A stretch of DNA of 64,000 nucleotides from Hemicentrotus pulcherrimus. Taxonomy: Eukaryota > Echinodermata > Echinoidea > Camarodonta > Strongylocentrotidae. The translations under genes and the position numbers were made by a program. Of this stretch, positions 41,111 to 52,137 are shown piece by piece. A model generated the notes under the pieces. The model worked only from the letters and a program-made list of their open reading frames with translations, was not told where the DNA came from and did not search any database. Where the stretch lies: assembly GCA_003118195.1 (NCBI GenBank), contig BEXV01000075.1, forward strand, positions 224,781-288,780, given 5' to 3'. Positions within the stretch are counted from its first letter, which is position 1. Every line of letters begins with the position of its first letter.

Positions 41111-41984
41111 TTGACAGCTCTTTCCATTTGTCTTCTGTTCTACCTTCTTAGCAAAAAAGAGGAAATGCCATGATAAAAGGTGAATTACAGGAGCGATCTA
41201 GGCTTCATTCCTTGTTTACAGGAAGCATTTAGGAATAACATCACAAGAAATCTTTGGAGAAACAAAGGGGAAAAGGCATCAGGTTCCTTTGGTCATAGAA
41301 CTTTTTTTTTTTATAGTAAACTAACAAATAAAAATAAAAGATGTAAGTCAACCAAATATTAAATGATCACTCATGCTGTTTGGTGTTTATGTAAGTCTTG
41401 ACTCAACTATTTTTTCATTTTTAGTGATTCATTTTAGATAAGTTCTGTTATATCTCATGAAGGCTGTGAACCACAATTATCATGATATATTTGGGTTGGC
41501 GTTCGAGGTCTAAGATTATTTTTTTGTTTTTGTTTATTTTTTCTATCAGATTGAATTTGATTCCATGCATTATTATCATATCATTAAGATATGTTTGTAA
41601 TTCAACCCCTAAAGGTCACAAAGGTTATCAGTAATTGAAATGACCATGGATTGATTATACATCAGATCTATTATTCATGCTGAATTTACATGTATTCATT
41701 AAGCCTAATTAAAATGGTATTTACATTAGGAATTGATAATGACTAAACTTCCATATCTAATACGGTGCATAGTAACTAATCAGTGGATGAATGCTTCATA
41801 AAAGATAAAAAGATTGACAATTGCAGTAAACCATTAATGGAATGAGATAGTTGAGTAGAGTGGAAAAAAGACAAAGAAAAGGGAAATACATGCAAATTGG
41901 CAATATGACAAGATAAGCGTGAGAAAACCTTGAGATTCTGAGTATGTTGTGGGGGAAGAAATGTGCCTGAATTAATTCTGTTAA
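41111..41984. other. Intron stretch, no gene seen
   Basis: AT-rich, with a T run near 41302-41312 and TTTTTG-rich sequence near 41517-41545. No coding signal. Confidence 0.4.
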
Positions 41985-42440
41985 TTATTAACCCTCCGCG
42001 AGACATGTAGCTGCAAAGCCAGGCGATAATTATGGAATATTGATGAAATTATTACAGCCATTCTGCGAGTGCATTTTGACACGGATGAACGATGGCTTTC
42101 AAGCGGGGGCTAATCGAGCGAGCGTGGCAAATCGCAGCTTTTTCTTAAACCGTTGCCCGTGATTACGAAGCCCTTTCCATAAACCTGATTATTCTATCCA
42201 ATCCTTAAGTGGTTCCAACTCCAATATTTTCTGAATATTACCTGACTTAATCATAAACAAGCAAAAGGAGGAAATCTCTTCCGGTGCATCGGATAATGTC
42301 TCTAGCCGGGCCTGCTTGATCCGCCTTTAATTTGCAGTGGAGGTAATTTAGGTGACTTCACTGCGTTAGCTTTAATCAAATAAGTTCTAACTAATTACTG
42401 CCATTAATCCGATTGTTCATTTTAATTTCTTCATTGAATT
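41985..42440. promoter_or_regulatory. Candidate cis-regulatory module rich in homeodomain cores
   Basis: A block of mixed composition with CpGs (ctaatcgagcgagcgtggc near 42110) and many TAAT/ATTA cores, including TAATCC at 42415-42420 next to an ATTACTGCC word, and repeated TAATTA-like sites. It differs in texture from the A/T-run background on both sides. Function is inferred. Confidence 0.28.
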
Positions 42441-44332
42441 TCATGCTTTGAACACAATAAGAGGATGAGCTCACAACAAGAGTCAGGCAGACTCATATAA
42501 TGAAAGCATATTGCTGTAATTGATACATATAATACATTTATCTCGTTTTTAATAGCTTCATTAACAGCAGGATGCACTGCATCAAAGCTTGAGAAATGTA
42601 TTTCTTTTAGACTCTGTTATTTCCAAATTGAGTGTTTAAGTTACTTTAGAGAGGGATGTATATTCAGTGAAGTGAATATCTTGTATGGATTTCAATGGAT
42701 GTTGTAACTATGATCAAAGAAAAATTATGGACATCAATCCAAGTAGCGTTAGATTTTAAAATTTTGACTGCCTCTTTTTTTGTTCTATTATTGAATAAGG
42801 AAAGAATTGAATGGAAGATATTTTTCAAACTTGAATGTTTTTCTGCTTTATAATGAGGGTTACCAGTATCATCCCTATTCTCTCCTCTGTCCATGTAGAT
42901 ATTCTCTTTTGCTTCTAGGCATTGAACGAAACAAACACTTTTATCCAGATCCAGGGCATGTGATTGTAGCTGTTACACCTTTTAATTTAAGAATGATAGC
43001 CAACAATAGAGAGGAAACATTATTTTTGGCTATCTCTCCTTATAGAATTTTATAAAACATAAGAGTAGGAAATATCAAGCAATTCCTTGGTGTAAACTTT
43101 CCAAATGGTCTTGCCAGCGAATGTCTGGCTCCTACACAAACACAAAGCATTGGGCTGTTATATAACCTTTATCTATTCATATACCATACCAGTTTCACTT
43201 TTGTTCTTACAAATCTGCTTTTGAGGGTAAATTGAAGTAAATATGTACATTGGTCCAAGGGGGCTCTGTTTCTCTATTGTATGAATGCAAATATTATCTT
43301 GTTTGCTTTACTCCTGTGGCAAGTGAACTCTCTATTCTTTTTTCTTTTTTTGCGGACACTCCTTATTTTTTAAAGATCTCATCTCTGTGTGTATATAAGG
43401 TATAGCAAGGACTTCTATGGCTCCGAGGCTTATGAGAAAACAGTTTGGTTAAGATATAGGTTCACTCTCTCCATTGTTAGGGCTGTTTGAGTTTGGGGTG
43501 CCCAAACCAAACCAAAAGGTTATCTTTATGAATTTTCAAGTGCCCTGTTGTTTTCTCAGGTACCATTTTAAGTGCAGGAGAAAGTAAGATGTAATGTTTG
43601 CATGATGATTGTGGCACTTTGCCTGCAGCTTTTTTTTTTTTTATTTTCTATCTTTTCTTTCTTAATATTTCTTGAAGCTTTATCTTCTTTTNCCTCGGCA
43701 TCAGATATATGACAGTTTCAGAGAAAACCGTGGTGGAGAATTTTAAAGTGAAGAGATGAATGTGTTCCTCATTATTATTATTAAATTTTTCATTTTGAAT
43801 TAAAAATGTTTTGTTCGATTAACAAAACAAAAAAACCCAGAGGCAAAATTGTTAATGAAAAAGTCTTGTGTATAAAAAACTAAAGATATTACAATGCCCA
43901 ATTTTGCTTAAAAAGTGGCTTTGGAAAATCAACTTCAATTTCTTTACTCTACTCCTGAAAAAGAAGTCATAAAGAAACAAACATGGAACCAATGATTCAC
44001 ACCATTTGCTGATCCCACGCCTATGCGATCTCTCTATGGGTGATACCCACAACAGGTGGAGCAGCTAATTGCGCCATGTCACCCAGGTGCTGGCCTATTA
44101 TTTTCATTTCTCGTCTTGCCCATGTTTCCTCTCCCAATTAAGGCACCTGCTTTCGAACCAATTGATTTACCTAATTCTTATCTCCTTGTCATCTTCCACT
44201 TTTTTGTTTTCCAATCTCTAACCTGACTTTTAGTTGAAGTATCTCTTTGGTTTGGCTTTATTTCTTGTTTTTCTTTGTAGACTGAGAAAGTCTGCGTTAC
44301 AAGTTCCTTGATATGACATGACTCGTCCGCTG
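42441..44332. other. Intron stretch, no gene seen
   Basis: AT-rich sequence with no coding signal. It contains a T run at 43630-43641 and one undetermined base at 43692. Confidence 0.4.
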
Positions 44333-44394
44333 AGAGCCAGAAGGGCATTATTAACGCACACCATTTTACATAGCATCAACGCCCTTCTGGCGCT
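44333..44394. repeat. Foldback element copy 3 (best-preserved arms)
   Basis: Left arm agagccagaagggc (44333-44346) and right arm gcccttctggcgct (44381-44394) pair at 13 of 14 positions around a 34-base loop. Beyond the right arm the sequence reads taaacagatgatg, whose reverse complement (catcatctgttta) also precedes the arm in copies 4 and 6. So the element proper probably extends beyond the arms listed here. Confidence 0.85.
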
Positions 44395-44983
44395 TAAACA
44401 GATGATGTATGATTTGCGAGCCAAACCTGCTCATGGGCAGCTCATTGTGACTCATAGGTCGATAGCTGAGAAAGATGGGGCAGTCGACCCGTCTTCCCAG
44501 TGTCAAAATTCACGGCTCCGTCTTTTCAATTGATTGGGGCATTACGAACTAACAAGCAAATTGTTCATGCTCTCAAGCCAGGTATATGTTTTTCCGTTGA
44601 AAGAATCTTGTTATGAGTAATGAAAATTATTGACTTTGGAGTAAGGTTGTCACAAGTGTTGCATTGATTGACAGAGGTGGTGATGAGTATTCCATATTTT
44701 AGTGATATTAATTGCCCCCTAATGGATTTGGAGTACATTTCATAGGGTCATGATTTTGGTAAATGATATTAGAATTTTTAAAAAATCATCCACTTGTTGC
44801 ATTTGATTTTGAAGGAAAAGAAATTATGATAAATTGATATCAATCATTGTCTCCTGATGAAACTAGACTACTTCTAATTAATTGATAAAATGAAGTATTA
44901 TAGACAAAATTGCAACCTTGTTGATGAGATTGAGAAAGATCTTGAAAATAATTTATACAATTTTTTTTTTTTTTGGGGGGGGN
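44395..44983. other. Intron stretch ending in poly-T/poly-G and a single N
   Basis: AT-rich sequence without coding signal. It ends in a T14 run followed by a G8 run and one N (44983), directly before the inverted repeat. Confidence 0.5.
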
Positions 44984-45179
44984 TGTCTGTGAGTTTTTGC
45001 TATGTTTAATAAATGTTTTTCATACAAATCTTTATATATGATATTAGAGACTAAATTCACTGTCAAACTGAAATGAATATACAAGGAGGCCTATTGAAAG
45101 ACTGAAAAAAGGAGAATGTAAAGAAGAAGAAAGATTTGTATGAAAAACATTTATTAAACATAGCAAAAACTCACAGACA
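44984..45179. repeat. Perfect 49-bp inverted repeat with 98-bp spacer
   Basis: The left arm at 44984-45032 (starts tgtctgtgagtttttgc) is the exact reverse complement of the right arm at 45131-45179 (ends gcaaaaactcacagaca). All 49 bases match. The left arm abuts the single N at 44983 that follows T and G homopolymers. A perfect inverted copy beginning exactly at an N raises the possibility of a local assembly or chimeric-read artefact. A recent genuine inverted duplication is the alternative. Confidence 0.95.
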
Positions 45180-45255
45180 AAATGATGTGAATGTACAAAT
45201 ATTGGAAGAATAATAGAGGGAGAGTGTAAAGTAAGAGGAAATTTTGGGTATGAAG
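45070..45255. repeat. Diverged direct repeat, period about 108 bp
   Basis: The segment at about 45070-45140 (containing attgaaag and agaatgtaaagaag) recurs at about 45179-45250 (attggaag and agagtgtaaagtaag) in the same order with substitutions and small indels. The right arm of the 49-bp inverted repeat lies between the two copies. Confidence 0.65.
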
Positions 45256-47541
45256 GCCGGTCCATCCATGGCAGGAGAGAACTAGGCTCATTAGCCAGGC
45301 ATTTGGGGTAACATGTCGCCAGGGGCAACGGGTAATGACAGCCTCTTTAAAATCACTCTCAATCACTCCTGGCAGGGGTGCAAACATGACCCCCTTCTCT
45401 GTTTCGGCCTCCTTCCTCTGGTCCTACCACCACCATAACATCAGGCTCCAATGTCATCTGTGAAGTGTTCAAACTTATGTTTACTTCCAACATGAATTTT
45501 CTTGAATAATGCTGATTAAATATACAAAATATGATATGTCCCCATTAAAAATGATCTTTTTAGGGAGAAAAGCATGCATTAAAAAACGACAGCTGTGATA
45601 GTAAACAAAGTTTACATAGAAATAGAGTTGTTTTCTTATTGGAGAGAGAGTAAAACAGAATGTATCTATTTCTCTGTTCCATCTTCATTGATTCTGCTTT
45701 TACAGAGATAAAAGTGACATACCTTTAGTACATGTGACATCAAGTGCCCAGAGTGTGTTAGATCAACAAACTTAAATGTATTTTTGTTTGGCACCTCAGA
45801 AAGAAAAAAGAAAAAAAATATTCAGAAATTCTTTCCATCTCACTTCTCATCGACTGCCTAATAAAGTGAAATTGGCAGAAATACCCCCAAAGATGAGAAA
45901 TTCTGAAGGAGGAAGAAGAAAGGGGCGAAGGAAAGAGGAGCGAAAATGTTTTTCCAACCGTGATAGGGAGAGGACAAATGGTCATGCATTTATTTGTGTG
46001 CACCTCACTAGCTGTCATATCATCTCAAGTCATTTTCTCCTGAAATTATCATTGATTTTTCTCACCTGATTTGACTAATATTTCCTGCTGAATTTTTCAT
46101 TCGTGCAATAGCAGCACTTTCCTCTAGATGTCCTCTTGGTTGCTCTGGAGTTCAAGGTCATCTGTCCTTGGATAAGGAAGGGAGGGAGGGGGGGGGAATA
46201 TAAATGTAGTTTTGTAAAATAAATCTTTGGGTTCATTCTAAAGCAGTTTGCAAGCTGTTTCCTTTGTGTTGCTACTTGTATTTAGCTGTAGTTTTAAAAA
46301 TGTGCAAAAATGTGATTTCATGTAGATAGGTGGAGTGTTTGGTTGGCTAGTGTACTTCGTCATGAGGCCTAATTGTTTGCTGCCATCTTAGATAAGAGAT
46401 ATATCTGTTTGCTATCATTACTGCTATACTTCTGCAAAATGTTACAAGAGACAAACTTGGATGAATTTCCCCTATGGGTTGTAAAAGGACACAATGATTT
46501 CTAGACAGTTGGTGCACAGATACAGCTAAAAGTCTCATGTGCTATGAAATCATGCTTTATTATTACAATTTATGATACAACATGGAATGTGTTTCAGGAT
46601 AAGTGCACAAATTCAGTACTGAGCATAATTAAGTATTGAGATGTGATGGATGTTTGCTGCTATAGGTTAACTAGCAATACAAGTGCAATAAATGGTATAA
46701 TGAACAAAAACATAAAGGAGGAGCTCTTTTCTTCTACCTGTTCATCCCAGTCATTGTTCACTTACTTGATCTGTGTTTCACCTTTTGGAATGGAAACTTT
46801 CGGAACAGATGTGATCCGCGGACAAGAGAGGCCTAGAACTTGAAAGAAGAAAGAGATAGATGCCGATAGAAGGACGCGAGAGAGAGAGAAAAGGGCTGGC
46901 AAAGTGAACAAAATTTCATGTCAGTCAGCAGTAATATTTGATGCCAAATAAGGTGGCATTTGTGAAAAACATTTAGCCACTTTGCTATCTATAATTTAAT
47001 AATCACATCAAAACTAAGCTTCTCTGGAAGTGCGAGAAGAGGACCCCCAAAAACCAGAAAAAGGATGTAGCCGCTTCATTGGTTATGATAGACTGAGTAG
47101 TGAAAGGTTAGAAAGTTCAGGGTTTAGGGCCATAAATTGAAAATTGGTAAATTGTTATGGGGGTTTTGGCTCTTTCTCTTTGCTCTTTTTTTTTGTCAGC
47201 ATTTCCTGTTCACAGATGCTTGGTAGTTTTTATGTCAACATTCGGATTGTGATGTGTGGTCTGAGTCGCGCGAGATAAATGATCCAACAACATTCTTTGA
47301 TTGGAAGATGCTCCTCTGAACGTTCAAAGAAGAGACGGAAATTTGAATCATCCATCAGAATGATGGCGATTGTTCTCATGTTTTAGTTTTGACAAACACA
47401 GAGGAGGCGACTTTTAAAGATGTTCTAGTTTTGAATGCCAGTCATACATTCTCTGCTTTGGCACTTCCATTTTTCCCCTTCAAATTTATCAAAGTTCTCT
47501 GATGGAATAAATTGTTCTATTTCAAATGATTCTGGGGATAG

Positions 47542-47570
47542 TTCATCTGTTTGGAGCCAGGAGGGTGTCA
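47542..47570. repeat. Foldback element copy 4 (half element)
   Basis: The sequence ttcatctgtttggagccag followed by gaggg matches the outer flank and arm of copies 3 and 6, but I find no matching right arm downstream. It appears to be a solo or truncated copy lying next to another dispersed repeat. Confidence 0.5.
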
Positions 47571-47720
47571 ATATAAATAAAATAAAAATAATAGGCATTT
47601 ATATAGCGACATCTATCTAGATTATTCTATTCGGAGGCACATTTTTCTTACTATCCCTGCTTTAGCCCAGCAGCCGTTTATACAGCGCTCCAGCATTTCA
47701 AGGAATTAATGTACAACAAT
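47571..47720. repeat. TTTATATAGCG-type dispersed element
   Basis: An A/T-rich leader (aataaaataaaaataata) precedes ggcatttatatagcgac, and a related word tttatacagcgctcc follows about 80 bases later (near 47678). I recall words of this kind (catttatatagcgc) as part of abundant short repeats in marine invertebrate genomes. Family assignment is from memory and cannot be checked here. Confidence 0.35.
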
Positions 47721-48039
47721 ATAAATTAATTTGAAGCCCTCATGTTTCCAAACAGATAATACGTTTGTAAATCTAAAGATTACGCAAAGCTATGAAGTTT
47801 GTTAACTTATATTTCAAATTTAAAATATTCTTTCTATTGTATACCGTTAAATTCTTACATTCATATTAATTATTATTTCACGACCTTATTCTTGGGTAAT
47901 TTGAAAGCACAAGTTATCACGAGATCTGTTATGATATTGGACTTTGTGTTCAATAGATCAAAAGAAAAACAACAAGCAAGGAAATTTGAAAGGATTTTGT
48001 TTTCTCTGATTAGCAAATCATGATTACCGTGTTTTGCTT

Positions 48040-48440
48040 GATGGGCTAATTCTATTGTTTGTAGAGTAAGCTTACAGATCCGGAAATGCCTCCGCGCTGC
48101 TCTAAGGTCTGACAAGCAATTTACCCAGATCCCCAACTCGCCGGCCTGTGATTTGTGCGAGAGAGGAACTCCACCTTGGAAGCACTGACGAGGCCTACAT
48201 CCCTGGCTTTTGAAATCATAAAAATCATCTTTTGCCTTACTTTACTCGTCTTGACAGTTCGGCCAAACATCTGTAATCCAACCGATATGGATTTTACAGA
48301 TTGTGGAAAATAGGGATAAACATCCCCCGAGCGCTTTCTCGTTATCATTGTTACCTTTGCATCTGTCAACGGCACGGTAAATAGCTGGACTGAAGAAGCA
48401 TCGCCCCGCTCTCTTGCGCGTCCGTGAAGGCAGTCCTGTT
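48040..48440. promoter_or_regulatory. CpG-rich block, candidate cis-regulatory module
   Basis: Raised GC and CpG (cctccgcgctgctc near 48090, ccccgctctcttgcgcgtcc near 48404) with motif-like words such as ttacctttgcatctgtc near 48351. The 129-codon minus-strand frame at 48121-48510 shows no recognisable domain. A compact module comparable to those at 26520 and 41985. Confidence 0.28.
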
Positions 48441-49618
48441 TAGTTATGACAGGCCCAAACCAAGATGTATGACATTTAACTTGTTCTTCCTTGTTCTTCC
48501 TTTTTAACAAATATAAGCCCTCTCACCAACTTCTGCAATGGCACTCATAAGTTGGATATAATTGATTAAGAATATTTTATATTTTTTTATCCCATGTTAT
48601 TTGTCTTTCATGCTCCTACTCTATAAATCTAAGAAATCAGACCTTATTTATAGTGGCTTAATATCTATTTCAATTTGATTTTGTACAAACAAGTTTAACC
48701 TGAAAGAAATTGATTAGAAATGGAGTTGCAAGTCTCTCTCTCAAAAGTCTTGACTAAATACAAGTATTCCTCTTTTAAAAAATGTCTTCAAAGATGCCCA
48801 GATATCAACAAATGCCCATCAAATTATGGATTTTCTTTTCCTGCTTGGTCCATGTTTACCTAGCACAGGTGTTGAAGTGAAGATGGAATTGAAATGGTGC
48901 ACTTTCCCCAGAAGGGGGTTATTCAAACTTGAATGAAAATAGCGTTTTGAAGCATTCTTTAGTGAAAAGAGTATTGCAAGATGTGGATATGTTGACACAG
49001 ACATGCAATTTTGATGCTTAGCATTGTGGAGAAATCATGCGTCTTGTGAATTCAAAATTTAGAAATCATCTTCTTTTAAGTGCAATTATGGCCATCTATT
49101 TAGATATATCCCAGTTATATGGCAACAACTTTCAATAGATGATTTGTTTGACAGTCTGAAGGGGGCCAAATGCTTGCTTTCAGATTTGTCTCCCCTCCAG
49201 AATAATTTGAGGTTCAAAAAACTTGTAGCATTTCCATTTTACTTAGCCTCAGGTTGGACTCTATGTTGATCTGTCTATTTTTCTCTTTCAGTCCCTTTCC
49301 CCCCATTTTTTTCCTTCTTCACGTTCTTTTAAAGTCACATTCTTTTAAAGTCACATGTTTTGTCAAAATTCCTTTTCTCTGTTAACACAATCACAATTTA
49401 TGATAGTGTTTACACGAATGACACGCCTAGAGGCAATTTTTAGTTGAGGGCATATTGAAGGAAAAAATTGGAAGAGGTTACCCCATTTAAGATTTTTTTC
49501 TTCTTTCTGGGACATGTCTTGTGATGAATGATCAGTCAGCATATGGTGTATTACCCATTCCACTTTTCATGTCATTCAACTCATTTCTACAATTTTCCCC
49601 CTGTATGAAGGATGTGGA
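48441..49618. other. Intron stretch, no gene seen
   Basis: AT-rich, no coding signal. Includes a 16-bp exact tandem duplication (49324-49355). Confidence 0.45.
49324..49355. repeat. 16-bp tandem duplication
   Basis: The unit ttcttttaaagtcaca occurs twice without mismatch (49324-49339 and 49340-49355). Confidence 0.9.
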
Positions 49619-49966
49619 GATGGATATGGAGAATGAGAGGTGGAGAGAGAAAGAGAGAGAAAGTGAGAGAAAGAGAAAGTGAGAGAGAGAGAAAGTGAGA
49701 GAGAGAGAGAAGATGAGAAAGAAGAAGAATAAGTAGGATAGGTTGAGGAGAGCAAAAGAAAGGAAGAGACAAGAATAAAAGAAAGAAGAGAGAAAAGGAA
49801 TATTAACAGAGGAGAGAGAGAGGTAGAGAGAGAGAACAAGAAGGAGAAGTAGGAGGAAACGTTGAGGAGAGCAAGAGAAAGGAAGAGACACATGAATAAC
49901 AGACAGAGAGAGAGAGAGAAGGAATAATATGAGAGAGTTAGAGAGAGAATGAGAGCGAGTAAAATT
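49619..49966. repeat. GA-rich minisatellite with a repeat unit of about 119 bp
   Basis: About 350 bases of almost pure purine with (GA)n cores. Within it a larger unit is repeated: ttgaggagagcaaaag at 49743 and ttgaggagagcaagag at 49862 begin matching blocks that continue through aaaggaagagaca. The period is about 119 bases. Leu/Ser-rich minus-strand frames covering it are artefacts of this composition. Confidence 0.9.
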
Positions 49967-51000
49967 ACTGTATGAACCATGTACGGCACATTATCATTTA
50001 CTGTCTAAAATGCCTTCACCCATCTGTATCTTTTAATAGATCAATATAATTATATTGTGTTGTGATTTCTACATTCTATCGATTTGAAAAAAATAATTTT
50101 GTTCTAAAATGAGCCAAGCTTTTCGTGCAGGTGTCTTTGCTCTAGATCTCTTTTCACCTTTCCTCCTCTAAACGATACCTGTTTTGCATCTGTCTTGCAT
50201 GAAACACTCTTCCTCTGACAGAAAGTGAAGGGCACAATTTTTTGAAAATCATCTTGCCGATTTGAGGAAGGGTAGAGGCTGACGTTTCCGAGTACATACC
50301 TCTCTCCTACCTGTCGCTCTTGACATCTTTCATAAACAGAAGAGTCAAAGAAGATGCCCTACTTCTCAACCATCACCTTCAACGTGTTTAATTGCATCAT
50401 ACAAAAGTAAAATATCTTTTTGAATAGTTTCTGTGACATCAGAAAACAAATGTCAAGGTGATGGCTTGAATCATATAGGTTTTTTTGTTCATTGATATTT
50501 TTAATAAATTATATTTACATTTAGGTTTACTAGATCGTGGACAGAATGATTAATCAGTTATGGTTATTCAATTTTTTAGGTTACTTATGGACATGAATTT
50601 CTAAGAAATGATTTTTTTTGCGGGAATAACTTCTCTCTCTTGATCGCCATGAATGCAAATATAGACGTACAGAATAAGTAGGTCATTTGTCATAATTTCT
50701 TTCAAGTTAATTCAACCAATATGTCATGAAAAATTGTTAGAGGATCTACACAATACTGTGTCACCGATCTTGTAGGCAATATTCTGTACTTGTATTCAAC
50801 TTTCAGCTTTTTAATTTTGACTCTTCGTCTGGGCATACAAAAAGATGTAACCATTTTCCTCTGCCATTTCCTATTTAATATCCTGTTAGTCTCTGGTTCC
50901 ACAGTGTAAGCAAATATTGCCCATCTGTAAATAGCCTCAAAAATTAATAATTGGAGCGTGGTTTCTATTTTTTTCGGAACGGAATCGTGCCATGTTTGTT
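49967..51000. other. Intron stretch, no gene seen
   Basis: AT-rich without coding signal. The 104-codon minus-strand frame at 50702-51016 shows no domain that I recognise. Confidence 0.4.
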
Positions 51001-51220
51001 TTGCGCCATATTCCACCCCACAGTGTCAAATCGTCTCGTCTCGCAGCATTGCAATGCATTGTGGGAGAGATGTGTATGGATTTCATCTTGTAAAACGGGC
51101 CGAGGGAATTTATTAAGCCGCGCTCATCGGAATTGACCGATTAATGGAGGGTTGGTCATCCATCATGCAGTGAGAGCATTGTGTATTGAATACGAATGTC
51201 GCTGTCATGAACGCGTAATG
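51001..51220. promoter_or_regulatory. Candidate cis-regulatory module
   Basis: A short CpG-bearing block (aaatcgtctcgtctcgcagc near 51027, ttaagccgcgctcatcgg near 51113) with a GACCGATTAATGG word. It contrasts with the AT-rich flanks. No coding frame. Confidence 0.22.
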
Positions 51221-51982
51221 AGCAAGAAGGCTGTATGATTGCACGGATAGGGAGAGACACAGAGAGACAGATACAAATAAAGAGATATTAAGATGGAAAG
51301 GAATAAGAGATGGTGAGAGAGAGAGAGCAAGAGAGAAGAGAAAGATGGGATGAAACGAAAGTTGAAGTCTGGGGGAAAAGGAAATGAACTTTCATAAAGA
51401 CGTGGGCCAGCAATGATTATGCAAGGTATTATGAATACCCAATGTGCAGCAGGACAGTGGCTTATTGAAGAACTGGCAATTAAATCATATTACTGTTAAT
51501 TCAATTACCTGGGGACGTAATGACATCAAAATTAAAAACAGAAAATCTCGGGGAAGGGACGAAATGGCTGTAATTCAGAGTGGGAAAGTAAGGTCAGGTG
51601 GACGGAGAGAATTCCATCAGTGTTGTCCATTAGACCCGTCGCCAGGAAGATGTTAAGTAAATGGGATCGGTATGGGATGATATTCATAAACAGGAATCCA
51701 TAAATTTCTGATTTGCTGAATGACTGCGGGCTAATTAAGGTCTTAAGCACTACCTCTAGAATAAACTCTGAGCATCAATTGTGTGAGAGCTTTCGATTTT
51801 GACATTGTCCCCTTTGGTGTGTATCCTAATGCCTCTCTTGGACTTCTGATGTCTGTCTTATGTCTGGTCTTTCTATGCATGTCCACTTTGCCATTTTCTC
51901 CCATTCCTGCCCCCTCTGTTTCTGCACTATCTGTCCATTTGCGACCGGTTCTTGCTATCTACCGAATTATGTTTTCTGTTGG
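51221..51982. other. Intron stretch with GA-rich patch, no gene
   Basis: A GA-rich patch lies at about 51250-51350. The remainder is unique-looking sequence with scattered CpGs around 51510-51660. No coding signal. Confidence 0.4.
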
Positions 51983-52042
51983 GAGACAGAAGGGCATTAA
52001 CCCTGCATTTATGTGGTACATCAGTTAATGCTCCTCTGGCTC
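51983..52042. repeat. Foldback element copy 5
   Basis: Left arm gagacagaagggcattaa (51983-52000) and right arm ttaatgctcctctggctc (52025-52042) pair at 15 of 18 positions around a 24-base loop. Only 34 bases separate it from the next copy. Confidence 0.8.
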
Positions 52043-52076
52043 TGTGCAGCTGGTATGTCCTAATGTATTAATGCAT

Positions 52077-52137
52077 ATCATCTGTTTAGAGCCAGAAGGT
52101 AGTTAAGTTAACACCATTCTAGCTTTCAACGGATGAT
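52077..52137. repeat. Foldback element copy 6 (longest arms)
   Basis: The left half, starting atcatctgtttagagccag at 52077, pairs with a right half ending ctagctttcaacggatgat at 52137. The arms are about 29 bases each and meet at a central gttaac. Pairing is imperfect (for example 13 of 17 in the inner part). Because both outer flanks are included, this copy best defines the element ends, roughly ATCATCTGTTT at each terminus. No coding capacity. Confidence 0.75.

Larger units (their letters stand above)
45256..48035. other. Intron stretch with dispersed repeats, no gene
   Basis: AT-rich with a G-rich tract near 46176-46197 and short GA tract near 46876-46890. Repeat elements at 47542-47720 are listed separately. 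No supported gene. Confidence 0.4.

Noticed and set aside
49532..49989. Overlapping Ser/Leu-rich minus-strand frames that look like membrane proteins
   Set aside because: They are translations of a GA minisatellite in several frames at once, which is the hallmark of low complexity rather than coding.
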